Of a stretch of 60,087 nt of DNA, positions 17,314 through 25,092 are shown piece by piece. Location: the NCBI GenBank assembly GCA_035551355.1, contig DASZNF010000003.1, positions 1 to 60,087 on the forward strand, given 5' to 3'. The notes beneath the pieces are model-generated. The model worked only from the letters and a program-made list of their open reading frames with translations, did not search any database and was not told the origin of the DNA. Numbering within the stretch: the stretch's first letter is position 1; the number at the start of each line of letters is the position of its first letter. The DNA comes from DATATV01 sp035551355. Lineage in GTDB: Bacteria; Actinomycetota; Actinomycetes; Mycobacteriales; Pseudonocardiaceae. Position numbers and translations under genes: made by a program.

Positions 17314-17328
17314 ATCACGTCACGTGAT
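17314..17328. promoter_or_regulatory. perfect dyad ATCACGT-C-ACGTGAT
   Basis: A 7-1-7 perfect inverted repeat directly abuts operator copy 2, upstream of the ferredoxin gene. Its sequence differs from the TetR-type sites, so a second regulator may bind here. Confidence 0.45.
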
Positions 17329-17359
17329 CAACCGGTTCTCGAAGCCGGAGAGGATCGCG

Positions 17360-17551
17360 GTGAAAGTTCGCGTCGACCAGGAACGCTGCCAGGGCCACAC
17401 GCTGTGCGCCATGATCGCGCCCGAGATGTTCGAGCTCGACGACGTCGACGGCCACTCCACCCCGGTCCGCGAGGACGTCCCGCCCGAGCAGGAGAACGCG
17501 GTGACCGAGGCCGTGCAGTCCTGCCCCGAGCGGGCGATCAGCACGTTCTGA
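17360..17551 (+). CDS. small [3Fe-4S]-type ferredoxin, P450 redox partner
   Basis: A 63-residue ferredoxin that passes electrons to the adjacent cytochrome P450. Cluster ligands are in CQGHTLC (CxxHxxC, where the second Cys of a 4Fe site is His) and SCPERAI near the C-terminus. That pattern is typical of P450-linked ferredoxins. GTG 17360 is set by GGAGAGG at 17346-17352; upstream in-frame codons to 17300 lie in the operators. The acidic surface (ELDDVDG, REDVPPEQE) is usual for these carriers. The P450 gene follows after 46 nt. Confidence 0.88.
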   Translation: MKVRVDQERCQGHTLCAMIAPEMFELDDVDGHSTPVREDVPPEQENAVTEAVQSCPERAISTF

Positions 17552-17597
17552 CCCGTTTTCGCCACCCCGCCCCGCACGAGAAAGCGAGCGCACTCCC

Positions 17598-18959
17598 GTG
17601 ACCACGGTCGAGAACGCCGACGAGGACCGCAAGCGCAACCGCCTCGACTTCCACCGACACTCTCCCGAGTACCGGCAGCAGTTCGAGTCGATCACCACGG
17701 ACATGCAGCAACGCTGTCCGATCGCCTGGTCGGAGACCTACGGCGGACACTGGGTGGCCGCCGGGGCCCGCGAGGTCTTCGAGCTCGCCCGCTCGGCCGA
17801 TGTGCTGTCCAACGACCACGACGTCACCGGCACGGGCAGCGGCTACCACGGCATCTCCATCCCGGCCCAGACCGACACCCCGGTGCAGGGCGGCTTCCTG
17901 GAGATGGACCCGCCCGAGCAGCGCTACTACCGCCAGGCACTCAACCCCTACCTCTCCCCCGCCGCGGTCACCCGGTGGATTCCGGTGATCGACGAGGTCG
18001 TCCGCGCCTGCCTTGACGAGAAGATCGAGACCGGGCACATCGATTTCGTCGACGATCTGGCCAACATCGTGCCCGCGGTGTTCACCCTGGCCATGATGGG
18101 CATTCCGGTGCGCAACTGGACGATCTACTGCGAACCGGCGCACGCCTCGGTGTACACCCCACCCGATTCGCCGGACCGCCCGCGCGTGCGGCAGCGCAAC
18201 CTGGAAATGCGCCAGGACATCGCCGACTGGATGTCGCGGATCCGCGAGGCGCCCCGCCCCGGACTGGTGAATGCCTTGCTGCACAGCGAAATCGACGGCG
18301 CGATCCGCCCGGACGACGAACTGCTCGGCGTGCTGGCCCTGATCATCGGCGGCGGATTCGACACCACTACCGCCCTGACCGCCCACGCCCTGGAATGGCT
18401 GTCGGAAAATCCCGGCGAACGCCTGCGCCTTGGCGCCGAGCGCGACACGCTGCTGAACTCCGCCACCGAGGAATTCCTCCGCTTCTACACCCCCGCTCCC
18501 GGCGACGGCCGCACCTTCTCCGCCGACTGCACCGTCGCGGGCCAGGAATTCAAGGAAGGCGAACGGCTCTGGCTGTCCTGGGCGATGGCCAACCGCGACC
18601 CCGAGGTCTTCGCCGAGCCGAACACGGTCGACCTGGCGCGTAAGGGAAATCGCCACCACAGCTTCGGTCTTGGCATCCACCGCTGCATCGGGTCCAACGT
18701 CGCCCGCACGGTGTTCAAGCGCATGCTCACCGCCGTCCTGGACCGCATGCCCGACTACGCGTGCGATCCCGCCGGCGCGGTCCACTACGAGACCGTCGGT
18801 GTCATCCAGGGCATGCGCAAGCTGCCCGCCACCTTCACCCCCGGCCCCCGCATCGGCCCGGGACTGGACGACACCCTCGACGCGCTGCAGCACGTCATCG
18901 ACGAACAGCGACTCGCCGAGCCCGTCACGACCCGCCGGGCCGGCGCCCGGATCGACTGA
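17598..18959 (+). CDS. cytochrome P450 monooxygenase
   Basis: A 453-residue soluble bacterial P450. Visible motifs are the I-helix oxygen-activation segment GGGFDTTTALTAHALE (near residues 251-266), the K-helix ExxR in TEEFLRFYTP, and the heme loop FGLGIHRCIG with Cys363 as thiolate ligand. The acid-alcohol pair usual in the I-helix is Asp-Thr here. Electrons would come from the preceding ferredoxin; a reductase is not encoded nearby. The substrate is unknown. A flavin monooxygenase with a KstR-like box downstream makes a steroid or terpenoid substrate possible, but this is inference. Confidence 0.9.
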   Translation: MTTVENADEDRKRNRLDFHRHSPEYRQQFESITTDMQQRCPIAWSETYGGHWVAAGAREVFELARSADVLSNDHDVTGTGSGYHGISIPAQTDTPVQGGFLEMDPPEQRYYRQALNPYLSPAAVTRWIPVIDEVVRACLDEKIETGHIDFVDDLANIVPAVFTLAMMGIPVRNWTIYCEPAHASVYTPPDSPDRPRVRQRNLEMRQDIADWMSRIREAPRPGLVNALLHSEIDGAIRPDDELLGVLALIIGGGFDTTTALTAHALEWLSENPGERLRLGAERDTLLNSATEEFLRFYTPAPGDGRTFSADCTVAGQEFKEGERLWLSWAMANRDPEVFAEPNTVDLARKGNRHHSFGLGIHRCIGSNVARTVFKRMLTAVLDRMPDYACDPAGAVHYETVGVIQGMRKLPATFTPGPRIGPGLDDTLDALQHVIDEQRLAEPVTTRRAGARID

Positions 18960-18960
18960 T

Positions 18961-19002
18961 CACCGGCCGGTACACGGCGGTTCGTGCGACAGCCGGCCGG
19001 TG
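18961..19002 (+). terminator. 10-bp stem hairpin after the P450 gene
   Basis: CACCGGCCGG (18961-18970) pairs perfectly with CCGGCCGGTG (18993-19002), with an inner CACG/CGTG stem, starting 1 nt after the P450 stop codon. The rest of the 311-nt spacer to 19270 holds a KstR-like box and no convincing gene. Confidence 0.7.
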
Positions 19003-19222
19003 CCCGCGAGCGGGGCGGGTCATCGGCGCCGACAGCCGGATCGGACACCGTGCGCTGGTCCGGCGGGTTCGGCCCCGGGTAGGTTCGGCCGGTCCGATCC
19101 ACCTGTAGCGTCTGCCTGATCAGCAGGTTGGCGCCGTCGGAGAGGCGGTAGACGTGGTCGCGGGCCGGCGCCAACCGGCCCGGCCCGGGCCGAGCTCACT
19201 TGCACCGCGGGCCACATCCAGG

Positions 19223-19236
19223 TAGAACACGTTCTA
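19223..19236. promoter_or_regulatory. KstR-like box (TNNAACNNGTTNNA)
   Basis: TAGAACACGTTCTA is a perfect 6-2-6 palindrome and an exact match to the published KstR consensus, the TetR repressor of steroid/cholesterol catabolism in mycobacteria and relatives. It lies 34 nt upstream of the flavin monooxygenase start, a position suited to repression. Confidence 0.65.
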
Positions 19237-19270
19237 GCCCTGAAGGTCGCGGCCAGTGGAGGAGGCGCCC

Positions 19271-20596
19271 GTGAGTTCACTCCCGACGGTCTGCATCATC
19301 GGCGCCGGGTGTTCCGGCTTCACCACGGCGAAACGACTGAAGGACCACGGAATCCCGTTCGACTGCTTCGAGGAGTCCGACGACATCGGCGGCAACTGGT
19401 ACTTCGGCAATCCGAACGGCCGGTCCGCCTGCTACGAGTCGCTGCACATCGACACCTCGACCACCCGACTGCAGTTCGAGGAGTTCCCGGCCGCGCCGGA
19501 CTGGCCGCACTTCCCGCACCACTCGCTGATCCACCGCTACTTCCGGGACTACGTCGAACATTTCGGGTTGCGCGAGTCGATCACCTTCAACACGGCGATC
19601 GAGCACGCGGCCAGAAACCCCGGCGGCACCTGGAAAGTCGCACTGTCCACCGGCGAGACCCGCGACTACGACGCGCTGGTGGTGGCCAACGGGCACCACT
19701 GGAATCCGCGCCGGCCGGAGTATCCCGGAAAATTCGACGGCACGATGCTGCACAGCCACGCCTACCGCAGCCCGTTCGACCCGGTGGACATGCGGGGCAA
19801 GCGGATCGTGGTGGTGGGCATGGGAAATTCGGCCCTGGACATCGCTTCCGAGCTGTCGCACCGCTCGATCGCCGAGCACGTCTGGGTTTCCGCGCGCCGC
19901 GGCGTCTGGGTGCTGTCGAAGTACCGCGGCGGCCAGCCCGCCGACAAGATGATGATGCCGCCGTGGATGCCCAAGAAGCTCGGGCTGGCCCTGTCCCGCC
20001 GGGCGATCAAGAAGACCCTCGGCAACATGGAGGACTACGGGCTGCCCAAACCGGATCACGAGCCGCTGTCCGCGCATCCCTCGGTCAGCATCGATTTTCT
20101 GGCCAAGGCCGGGTCGGGCGATCTGACCTGCGTGCCGGAAATCGAGCGCCTGGACGGCGATGCGGTGGTGTGCGCCGACGGGCAGCGCATCGAGGCCGAC
20201 GTGATCGTGTGCGCCACGGGGTACCAGATGTCCTTTCCGTTCTTCGACGATCCGGACCTGCTGCCGGATGCCGAACATCGGCTCCCGTTGTTCAAACGGA
20301 TCATGAAACCGGGGATCGACAACCTCTATTTCGCCGGCCTCGCGCAGGCGTCGCCGACGATCGTCAACCTGGCCGAGCAGCAGAGCAAACTCATCGCCGG
20401 GCACCTCGCAGGCGAGTACGCGCTGCCGAGCGTGCCGGAGATGGAAACGGCCATCAAACACGACGAGGAAAAGCACCTCGGCCAGTACTACCAAACGCCC
20501 CGGCACACGATCCAGGTCGATTTCGCGCGCTACGTCAGGGATCTGCACCGGGAGATCGAGTCGGGCGGGAAACGGGCCACGGCGGCGGTGCGGTGA
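19271..20596 (+). CDS. flavin-containing monooxygenase (FMO/Baeyer-Villiger-like)
   Basis: A 441-residue FAD/NADPH monooxygenase. It has the FAD Rossmann motif IIGAGCSGFTTA near the N-terminus, the FMO signature FDGTMLHSHAY (FxGxxxHxxxY), the NADPH motif VGMGNSALDIASE and a late VCATGYQMSF. GTG 19271 was chosen because GGAGGAG ends 6 nt before it; GTG 19256 lies upstream of that RBS. Family members oxygenate soft nucleophiles or ketones. The KstR-like box and the adjacent P450 hint at steroid or terpenoid metabolism. Its stop overlaps the start of the serine hydrolase. Confidence 0.87.
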   Translation: MSSLPTVCIIGAGCSGFTTAKRLKDHGIPFDCFEESDDIGGNWYFGNPNGRSACYESLHIDTSTTRLQFEEFPAAPDWPHFPHHSLIHRYFRDYVEHFGLRESITFNTAIEHAARNPGGTWKVALSTGETRDYDALVVANGHHWNPRRPEYPGKFDGTMLHSHAYRSPFDPVDMRGKRIVVVGMGNSALDIASELSHRSIAEHVWVSARRGVWVLSKYRGGQPADKMMMPPWMPKKLGLALSRRAIKKTLGNMEDYGLPKPDHEPLSAHPSVSIDFLAKAGSGDLTCVPEIERLDGDAVVCADGQRIEADVIVCATGYQMSFPFFDDPDLLPDAEHRLPLFKRIMKPGIDNLYFAGLAQASPTIVNLAEQQSKLIAGHLAGEYALPSVPEMETAIKHDEEKHLGQYYQTPRHTIQVDFARYVRDLHREIESGGKRATAAVR

Positions 20597-21681
20597 CCCT
20601 CGCCCAGGGTTCGTGCGACGCGCGTTTCGCCGCCGTCCGGGAACTGTTGGAACGCCGGCTGCGCGACGGCGACGAAGCGGGCGCGTCGGTGTGCGTGATC
20701 CAGGACGGCGCCACGCTGGTCGATCTGTGGGGCGGCTGGCCCCGGGACGCACTGGTCAACACCTGGTCGCTGACGAAAACCATGACGGCGCTGGTGGTCC
20801 TGGCGCTCGTGGATCGCGGCGTGCTGGACCCGGCCAAGCCGGTCGCGCACTACTGGCCCGGCTTCACCGGAGACGTGCTCGTGCGGCACCTCCTCGGGCA
20901 CACCTCCGGCCTGTGCGGCTGGGACGAAACCGTTGCCCTGGAAGACATCTACGACACCGAGCGGGCCGCCGCGCTGCTCGCCGCGCAGCCGCCGTGGTGG
21001 CGGCCGGGCGACGGTTCGGGATATCAGGCCGTCACCCATGGGCACCTCATCGGCGAACTCGTGCGCCGGGCCACCGGCCGCTCGCTGGGCACGATCCTCC
21101 GGGACGAATTCGCCGAACCGTCCGGCGCGGACTACTGGCTCGGCGCCCCGCCGGACATCGACTCCCGGGTCACCGCGCTGATCCCGCCATCCTCGCCCGG
21201 GCCCGTTCCCACGGATCGCATCGCGGTACGCACCCTGACCAATCCGCTCATCCCGCCGGCCGTGACGACCACTCGGCCGTTCCTCGCCGCGGAACTGGGT
21301 GGGCTGAACGGACAGGGCAACGCCCGCTCGGTCGCCCGGCTGCAGTCGATTCTGTCGCACGAGGGCGCGATCGGCGGCCGGCAGTACCTGTCGCCGGCGG
21401 TGATCGAGCGCGTCTTCCAGCGGCAGTCCGACGGCATGGACCGCGTGCTCGGCGCGCGGCTTCGCTTCGGACTGGGATTTGCCTTGCCCAGCACCGCTTT
21501 CCCCGCCATCCCGCCCGGACGGATCTGCTGGTGGACCGGATTCGGCGGCTCCATCGTGGTCAACGACCTCGACCGGCGGCTCACGTTCGCCTACGTGATG
21601 AACCGGATGGAGCCCGGCCTCGTCGGCGCGCCCAACGCGCAGGCCTACACCGAGGCGGTCTACGCGAGCGTCGACAACTAG
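20593..21681 (+). CDS. serine hydrolase, beta-lactamase (class C/EstB) family
   Basis: A 362-residue cytoplasmic serine hydrolase with no signal peptide. Nucleophile Ser59 is in SLTK (SxxK, Lys62), the general base is Tyr144 in GYQAVTHG, and the third box is probably WWTGFGGS instead of KTG. These features point to an esterase or lipase of the EstB group rather than a true beta-lactamase. GTG 20593 overlaps the monooxygenase stop by 4 nt (GTGA), so the two are translationally coupled. A Baeyer-Villiger product (ester or lactone) would be a natural substrate, which is inference from the pairing. Confidence 0.84.
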   Translation: MTLAQGSCDARFAAVRELLERRLRDGDEAGASVCVIQDGATLVDLWGGWPRDALVNTWSLTKTMTALVVLALVDRGVLDPAKPVAHYWPGFTGDVLVRHLLGHTSGLCGWDETVALEDIYDTERAAALLAAQPPWWRPGDGSGYQAVTHGHLIGELVRRATGRSLGTILRDEFAEPSGADYWLGAPPDIDSRVTALIPPSSPGPVPTDRIAVRTLTNPLIPPAVTTTRPFLAAELGGLNGQGNARSVARLQSILSHEGAIGGRQYLSPAVIERVFQRQSDGMDRVLGARLRFGLGFALPSTAFPAIPPGRICWWTGFGGSIVVNDLDRRLTFAYVMNRMEPGLVGAPNAQAYTEAVYASVDN

Positions 21682-21685
21682 CAAA

Positions 21686-21702
21686 ACGTTGTCCTGCAAC
21701 GT
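21686..21702. terminator. short hairpin between convergent genes
   Basis: ACGTTG-TCCTG-CAACGT forms a 6-bp stem 5 nt after the serine hydrolase stop. It is a weak candidate terminator in the 70-nt space before the opposing transporter gene. Confidence 0.4.
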
Positions 21703-21751
21703 AGGTGTGCTCAGACTCGCGGCCAGTCACCAGCAGGTCATCACCAGCGGG

Positions 21752-22651
21752 TCAGCCGGCGGGAACCCACTCGGGGACGCGCGGCTGAACGACCGGTTCG
21801 ACAGCCGCCCGAAGTGAAGACTCGTGCTCATCGGCCAACAACGGCGACCGCGACAACAGCACCGCCCCGCCCACGAACAACACCGCTCCCGCCGCCGCGC
21901 CGAGCAGCCACCAGCCGGTGTGCACCCGCTCGCCGAACACGGTCACTCCCCACAACGCCGCCAGCAGCGGATTCGCCAGCGTGATTCCTGGTTGCGAGGC
22001 CACCAACCGGCCCGACCGCAACGCGCTCCGCAGCAACCCGAACGCCGCGCCGCAGCCGACCAGCGCTGCCCACGCCTGCCAGCTGCCCAGCACCGCGCCG
22101 ACACCACCACTCGCGGCCGTCGTCACCGGCTTGATCAGCACCGCGACCAGCCCGGCCGTCATCCCGGCCGCGATCCCCGCCAACGCCGTCCGGGCCGCCG
22201 GGCCCAGCCACCGCCGCCCGGCCAGCACCACGCCGATCGCCGCGATCGTCGCGCCGAGGCCGAGCGCCCACACCGCCCCGGAGATCGCGGCCGGATCGCC
22301 ACCGTGCGGGGACAGGGACGCCAGCAGCACAATCACTCCGGCGGTCATCGCGCCGATCGCCGACCACTCCCGGGAGCCGAGCCGGCCGCCGAGGATGATT
22401 CGGGACAGAATCAGGCAGAACGGCAGTTCCATCACCACGAGCAGCTGCACAGTGGCGATCGGGCCGTTGGCCAGCGCCAGCACCTGGGTACAGAACTCCA
22501 CACCCATGGCCGCCACACCGGCGATCCACAGTGGACGCAGAAGCGACCGGACCAGCGAGACGTCCGGCGAGTCCTGGGCCGCTTTGCGCAGCAGCACCAG
22601 GGCCAGCGCGCCGATCGAGGCCGAGAGCAGCACCAGCGCGATCGCCACCAT
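21752..22651 (-). CDS. DMT-superfamily (EamA-like) transporter
   Basis: A 299-residue membrane protein with about ten hydrophobic helices arranged as two five-helix halves (first half VAIALVLLSASIGALALVLL; second half ANPLLAALWGVTVFGERV). The pattern fits the EamA family of metabolite exporters. ATG 22651 is preceded by AAGGAG. The last 25-30 residues form a polar tail. Substrate unknown, and no neighbour suggests one. Confidence 0.8.
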   Translation of the reverse strand: MVAIALVLLSASIGALALVLLRKAAQDSPDVSLVRSLLRPLWIAGVAAMGVEFCTQVLALANGPIATVQLLVVMELPFCLILSRIILGGRLGSREWSAIGAMTAGVIVLLASLSPHGGDPAAISGAVWALGLGATIAAIGVVLAGRRWLGPAARTALAGIAAGMTAGLVAVLIKPVTTAASGGVGAVLGSWQAWAALVGCGAAFGLLRSALRSGRLVASQPGITLANPLLAALWGVTVFGERVHTGWWLLGAAAGAVLFVGGAVLLSRSPLLADEHESSLRAAVEPVVQPRVPEWVPAG

Positions 22652-22775
22652 CGAGCCTGTCTCCTTGTCTGTGGGAACGGCCCGACGCTAGCAACCCGAT
22701 CGCCCGCCAGGCGCGCGCAGAGTCTTACGAAACGATGAGGTCATCGACCGCGCCGCCACCCTGCTCAGACGGAAG

Positions 22776-22788
22776 CACCGTGACGGTG
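22776..22788. promoter_or_regulatory. dyad CACCGT-G-ACGGTG
   Basis: A perfect 6-1-6 palindrome lies between the end of the unknown-protein gene (22818) and the start of the DMT transporter (22651), both leftward. It may be an operator for the transporter or a short terminator. Confidence 0.3.
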
Positions 22789-22817
22789 GTGGCGATGTAG
22801 CGGCCCGGCCGCGAGGG

Positions 22818-23915
22818 TCAGGGGGCGAGTGAGCCCCAGTCCGCGAATCCGGACGGATCGTGCCGGCCCAGGCTCGCGTGTTCGAACAGTCCCCAGCCCT
22901 CGGCTCCGTCGCACCAGGCGTGCGCCACGTGGTCGAGCACGCCGTAGGGCACGCGTCCGGCCACCGCGGGGTCGGTCAGGTCGTAGGCGGTCGAGAGCGA
23001 CCAGTCCTGGCCCTTCCACTGACCGTGCGACCAGTCCGGGTCACCGCCGTAGCCCGCGCCGACGTGCAGCGGGAGGTAGGTGCCGGTGTCCACGTCCACC
23101 ACAAGGGGTTCGCCTTTCGGGGTGGTCAGCGCGAGGCGCGCGGACACCGGCAGCCGGGTACCGGACCGGTAGGTGATGTCCACCCGCGGCCACCCCAACT
23201 GCTCGGCGCTCCCATCGGGCCACACCCGCACCGCGTCGTTGAGGGTGCGGAAGCCGTCCGGGTTCTCCTGGACGATCACCACGATGGCGAACTCGTCGAA
23301 CCGCAGCGGCACGTACAACCACCAGAAGCCGCCGCCCGATTCGCTCGCCGCCCGCCCGGGCGGTTCGGCCTCACCGACCGGGCGGATGCCCCACGACCGG
23401 TCCCGGGTCGAGGTCCACACCGCCGGATCCACGTCGATCTCCCGGCCCTCGACATGCAGCGTGCCCTGCCACGAGCCGACCTGCGCGAACCGGGAGGCGT
23501 CGACGATCGGCCGGTCCCTGGCCAGGATCAGGTGCGCCTGCTCCTGCACGGCGGGAAACGCGGCCGTCCAGGTGAGATCGAAACCGAGGTCGGGGTGCTC
23601 GCACACGATCCGCAGGCGGCGCAGGGGTTCCACGACCTCGACGCGGTACCCGCCGACCCGCTGATCGAGGCCCCGTTCGGTCAGCGCGTCGGAGAACCGG
23701 ACGGACCGCACCCGCTCGCCCTGGCGCAGAACGGCATAGGCGTCGATCACGCCGAGGTTGGGGTACACGCCAAGACCGGTGACGAAAAACGAGCCGCCCT
23801 CCCGGTCGTGACCGTTGAGGTAGCAGCGGTCGTAGAAGTTCCGGTCGCTGGTGCCCACTCGCGCGAAGGACAACGGCGTCTGGTGGATCGGGTACTCGTC
23901 CAACGAAACAGGCAC
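22818..23915 (-). CDS. conserved actinobacterial protein of unknown function
   Basis: A 365-residue protein that I recognise only as a conserved family in mycobacteria and relatives (DUF7064/7065-like), with N-terminal EYPIHQTPLSFARVGTSDRNFYDR and many strands with a Trp-rich C-terminal half (FWWLYVPLRF, DWSHGQWKGQDW). The all-beta, lipocalin-like character recalls CrtC/AttH-type proteins, but no catalytic motif is certain. There is no signal peptide. The GTG start follows TAGGAG, which sits inside an 18-bp tandem duplication of the upstream gene's 3' end. It is the last gene of an operon with a kinase-like phosphotransferase and an aldehyde dehydrogenase. Confidence 0.65.
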   Translation of the reverse strand: MPVSLDEYPIHQTPLSFARVGTSDRNFYDRCYLNGHDREGGSFFVTGLGVYPNLGVIDAYAVLRQGERVRSVRFSDALTERGLDQRVGGYRVEVVEPLRRLRIVCEHPDLGFDLTWTAAFPAVQEQAHLILARDRPIVDASRFAQVGSWQGTLHVEGREIDVDPAVWTSTRDRSWGIRPVGEAEPPGRAASESGGGFWWLYVPLRFDEFAIVVIVQENPDGFRTLNDAVRVWPDGSAEQLGWPRVDITYRSGTRLPVSARLALTTPKGEPLVVDVDTGTYLPLHVGAGYGGDPDWSHGQWKGQDWSLSTAYDLTDPAVAGRVPYGVLDHVAHAWCDGAEGWGLFEHASLGRHDPSGFADWGSLAP

Positions 23916-23922
23916 GGTGCTC

Positions 23923-23958
23923 CTATGTCCACTCGTAGGTCTATGTCCACTCGTAGGT
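23923..23958. repeat. perfect 18-bp tandem duplication spanning a stop codon
   Basis: CTATGTCCACTCGTAGGT occurs at 23923-23940 and 23941-23958. On the coding (minus) strand each copy reads TYEWT-stop, the end of the phosphotransferase gene. The second copy lies after the stop and supplies the TAGGAG of the next gene's RBS. Confidence 0.9.
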
Positions 23959-25065
23959 CCCGGACAACATCGCGTCCAGGCTGGCCCGGTGCAGCACGTA
24001 GTCGTCCGGATCGGCGGGCACGGTGTCCTCGTGGAAATGGATCATCCGCCGTTTGATCCGCGCCATCACGATCGCGTGCCGCAGCGCCGCGTACACCAGG
24101 TAGAAATCCAGGTCGCGCGGAACGTGTCCGGTCCGGTCCCGGTAGCAGGTGAGCACGTCCTCGCGGCGCAGGAAATCCGGTAATCCCGGGTGGTCGAACA
24201 TCTCCGCGATGTCCTGGAAGAACCGGTGGATGAAAATCAGCCAGCCGAGGTCGAGTTCACGCGGTCCGAGCGCGGCCATTTCCCAGTCCAGCACGGCGAC
24301 CGGGGTGAACTCGTCGAAGATGATGTTGCCGGGCCGGGCGTCGCCCCAGTTGAGCACCTCCGGCCCGGGATCGGTTGGAAAATGGTCTTCGAGCCAGGCG
24401 AGTCCGCGTTCGATGACCGGCACGCGGAAGCCGTCGTCCGCGAGCGCCCACCGGTACCAGGCGTGCTGCGCGTCGAGGTGCCTGCGCAACGCGGGTCCCG
24501 GTCCGTCGAGGGTCGGGAATTTCCTTGCCACATCGGTGATTCCGTGGATCTTCGCGATGATCTCGACGGTGTCGGCGCCGAGCCGGGCGCGTTGTTCCGG
24601 GGTCGCCTCGGCCAGCCAGCCGGTGAACACGTAGGGCGGATTGTCCGCGGGGACCCGGCCGACGACCCGCCGCATCACGAAGAACTGTGTCCCCAGTGGA
24701 CGGTCATCGGTTTGCAGCCAGCACAGTTCGGGCACCGGCACGACACCGGCAATGGCGACCTGTTCGATCACCCGGTACTGGCTGACCAGGTCGTAGATGT
24801 GAAACACCGGGAACGACTCGTTCTCCGGCCTCATGCGCGCCACATAGGACCCGGTGTGCGGCCGGCCGTCGAGGGCCCACTCGGCCTCGAACAGCACGGA
24901 CGAACTGGAAAGTCCGCCCGTTTCCGGCCGGCCGATCGTGGTGATCGCCGGTGGCCGGTCGGCCTCGATCTTCGTCGCCAGCCAGCTTCCGATCGCCGCG
25001 GCGAGCTCGTCGAGATCCCGATCGCTGGTGGTGAGCTGACGGTGCTGCTCTGGATGGGCTGACAT
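23941..25065 (-). CDS. phosphotransferase family protein (APH/ACAD10-like kinase fold)
   Basis: A 374-residue kinase-fold protein. The catalytic loop is LNWGDARPGNII (Asp and Asn present, Trp in place of the usual His before GD) and the metal site is VLDWEMAALGPRELDLGW (DWE). These belong to the branch of APH-like proteins linked to acyl-CoA metabolism (related to ACAD10 and FadE36) rather than antibiotic resistance. It may phosphorylate a hydroxylated lipid or acid intermediate. ATG 25065 follows GGAGGAC. It lies between an aldehyde dehydrogenase gene (27 nt upstream) and a conserved unknown gene in one operon. Confidence 0.83.
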   Translation of the reverse strand: MSAHPEQHRQLTTSDRDLDELAAAIGSWLATKIEADRPPAITTIGRPETGGLSSSSVLFEAEWALDGRPHTGSYVARMRPENESFPVFHIYDLVSQYRVIEQVAIAGVVPVPELCWLQTDDRPLGTQFFVMRRVVGRVPADNPPYVFTGWLAEATPEQRARLGADTVEIIAKIHGITDVARKFPTLDGPGPALRRHLDAQHAWYRWALADDGFRVPVIERGLAWLEDHFPTDPGPEVLNWGDARPGNIIFDEFTPVAVLDWEMAALGPRELDLGWLIFIHRFFQDIAEMFDHPGLPDFLRREDVLTCYRDRTGHVPRDLDFYLVYAALRHAIVMARIKRRMIHFHEDTVPADPDDYVLHRASLDAMLSGTYEWT

Positions 25066-25092
25066 CGTTGTCCTCCCGGATAACGCGGGCTC

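Noticed and set aside
17331..17338. ACCGGTT repeat near the ferredoxin start as a KstR or third TetR site
   Set aside because: The flanks do not fit TNNAACNNGTTNNA, and the spacing does not fit the 8-6-8 TetR pattern.
19003..19222. Possible coding fragment on the minus strand (DHVYRLSDGANLLIRQ)
   Set aside because: It is short, has no start site and shows no match to a family I know. It could be a relic but is not supportable.
20593..21681. Antibiotic-resistance beta-lactamase
   Set aside because: It has no signal peptide, the third box is WTG-like instead of KTG, and it is coupled to a monooxygenase. An esterase is more likely.
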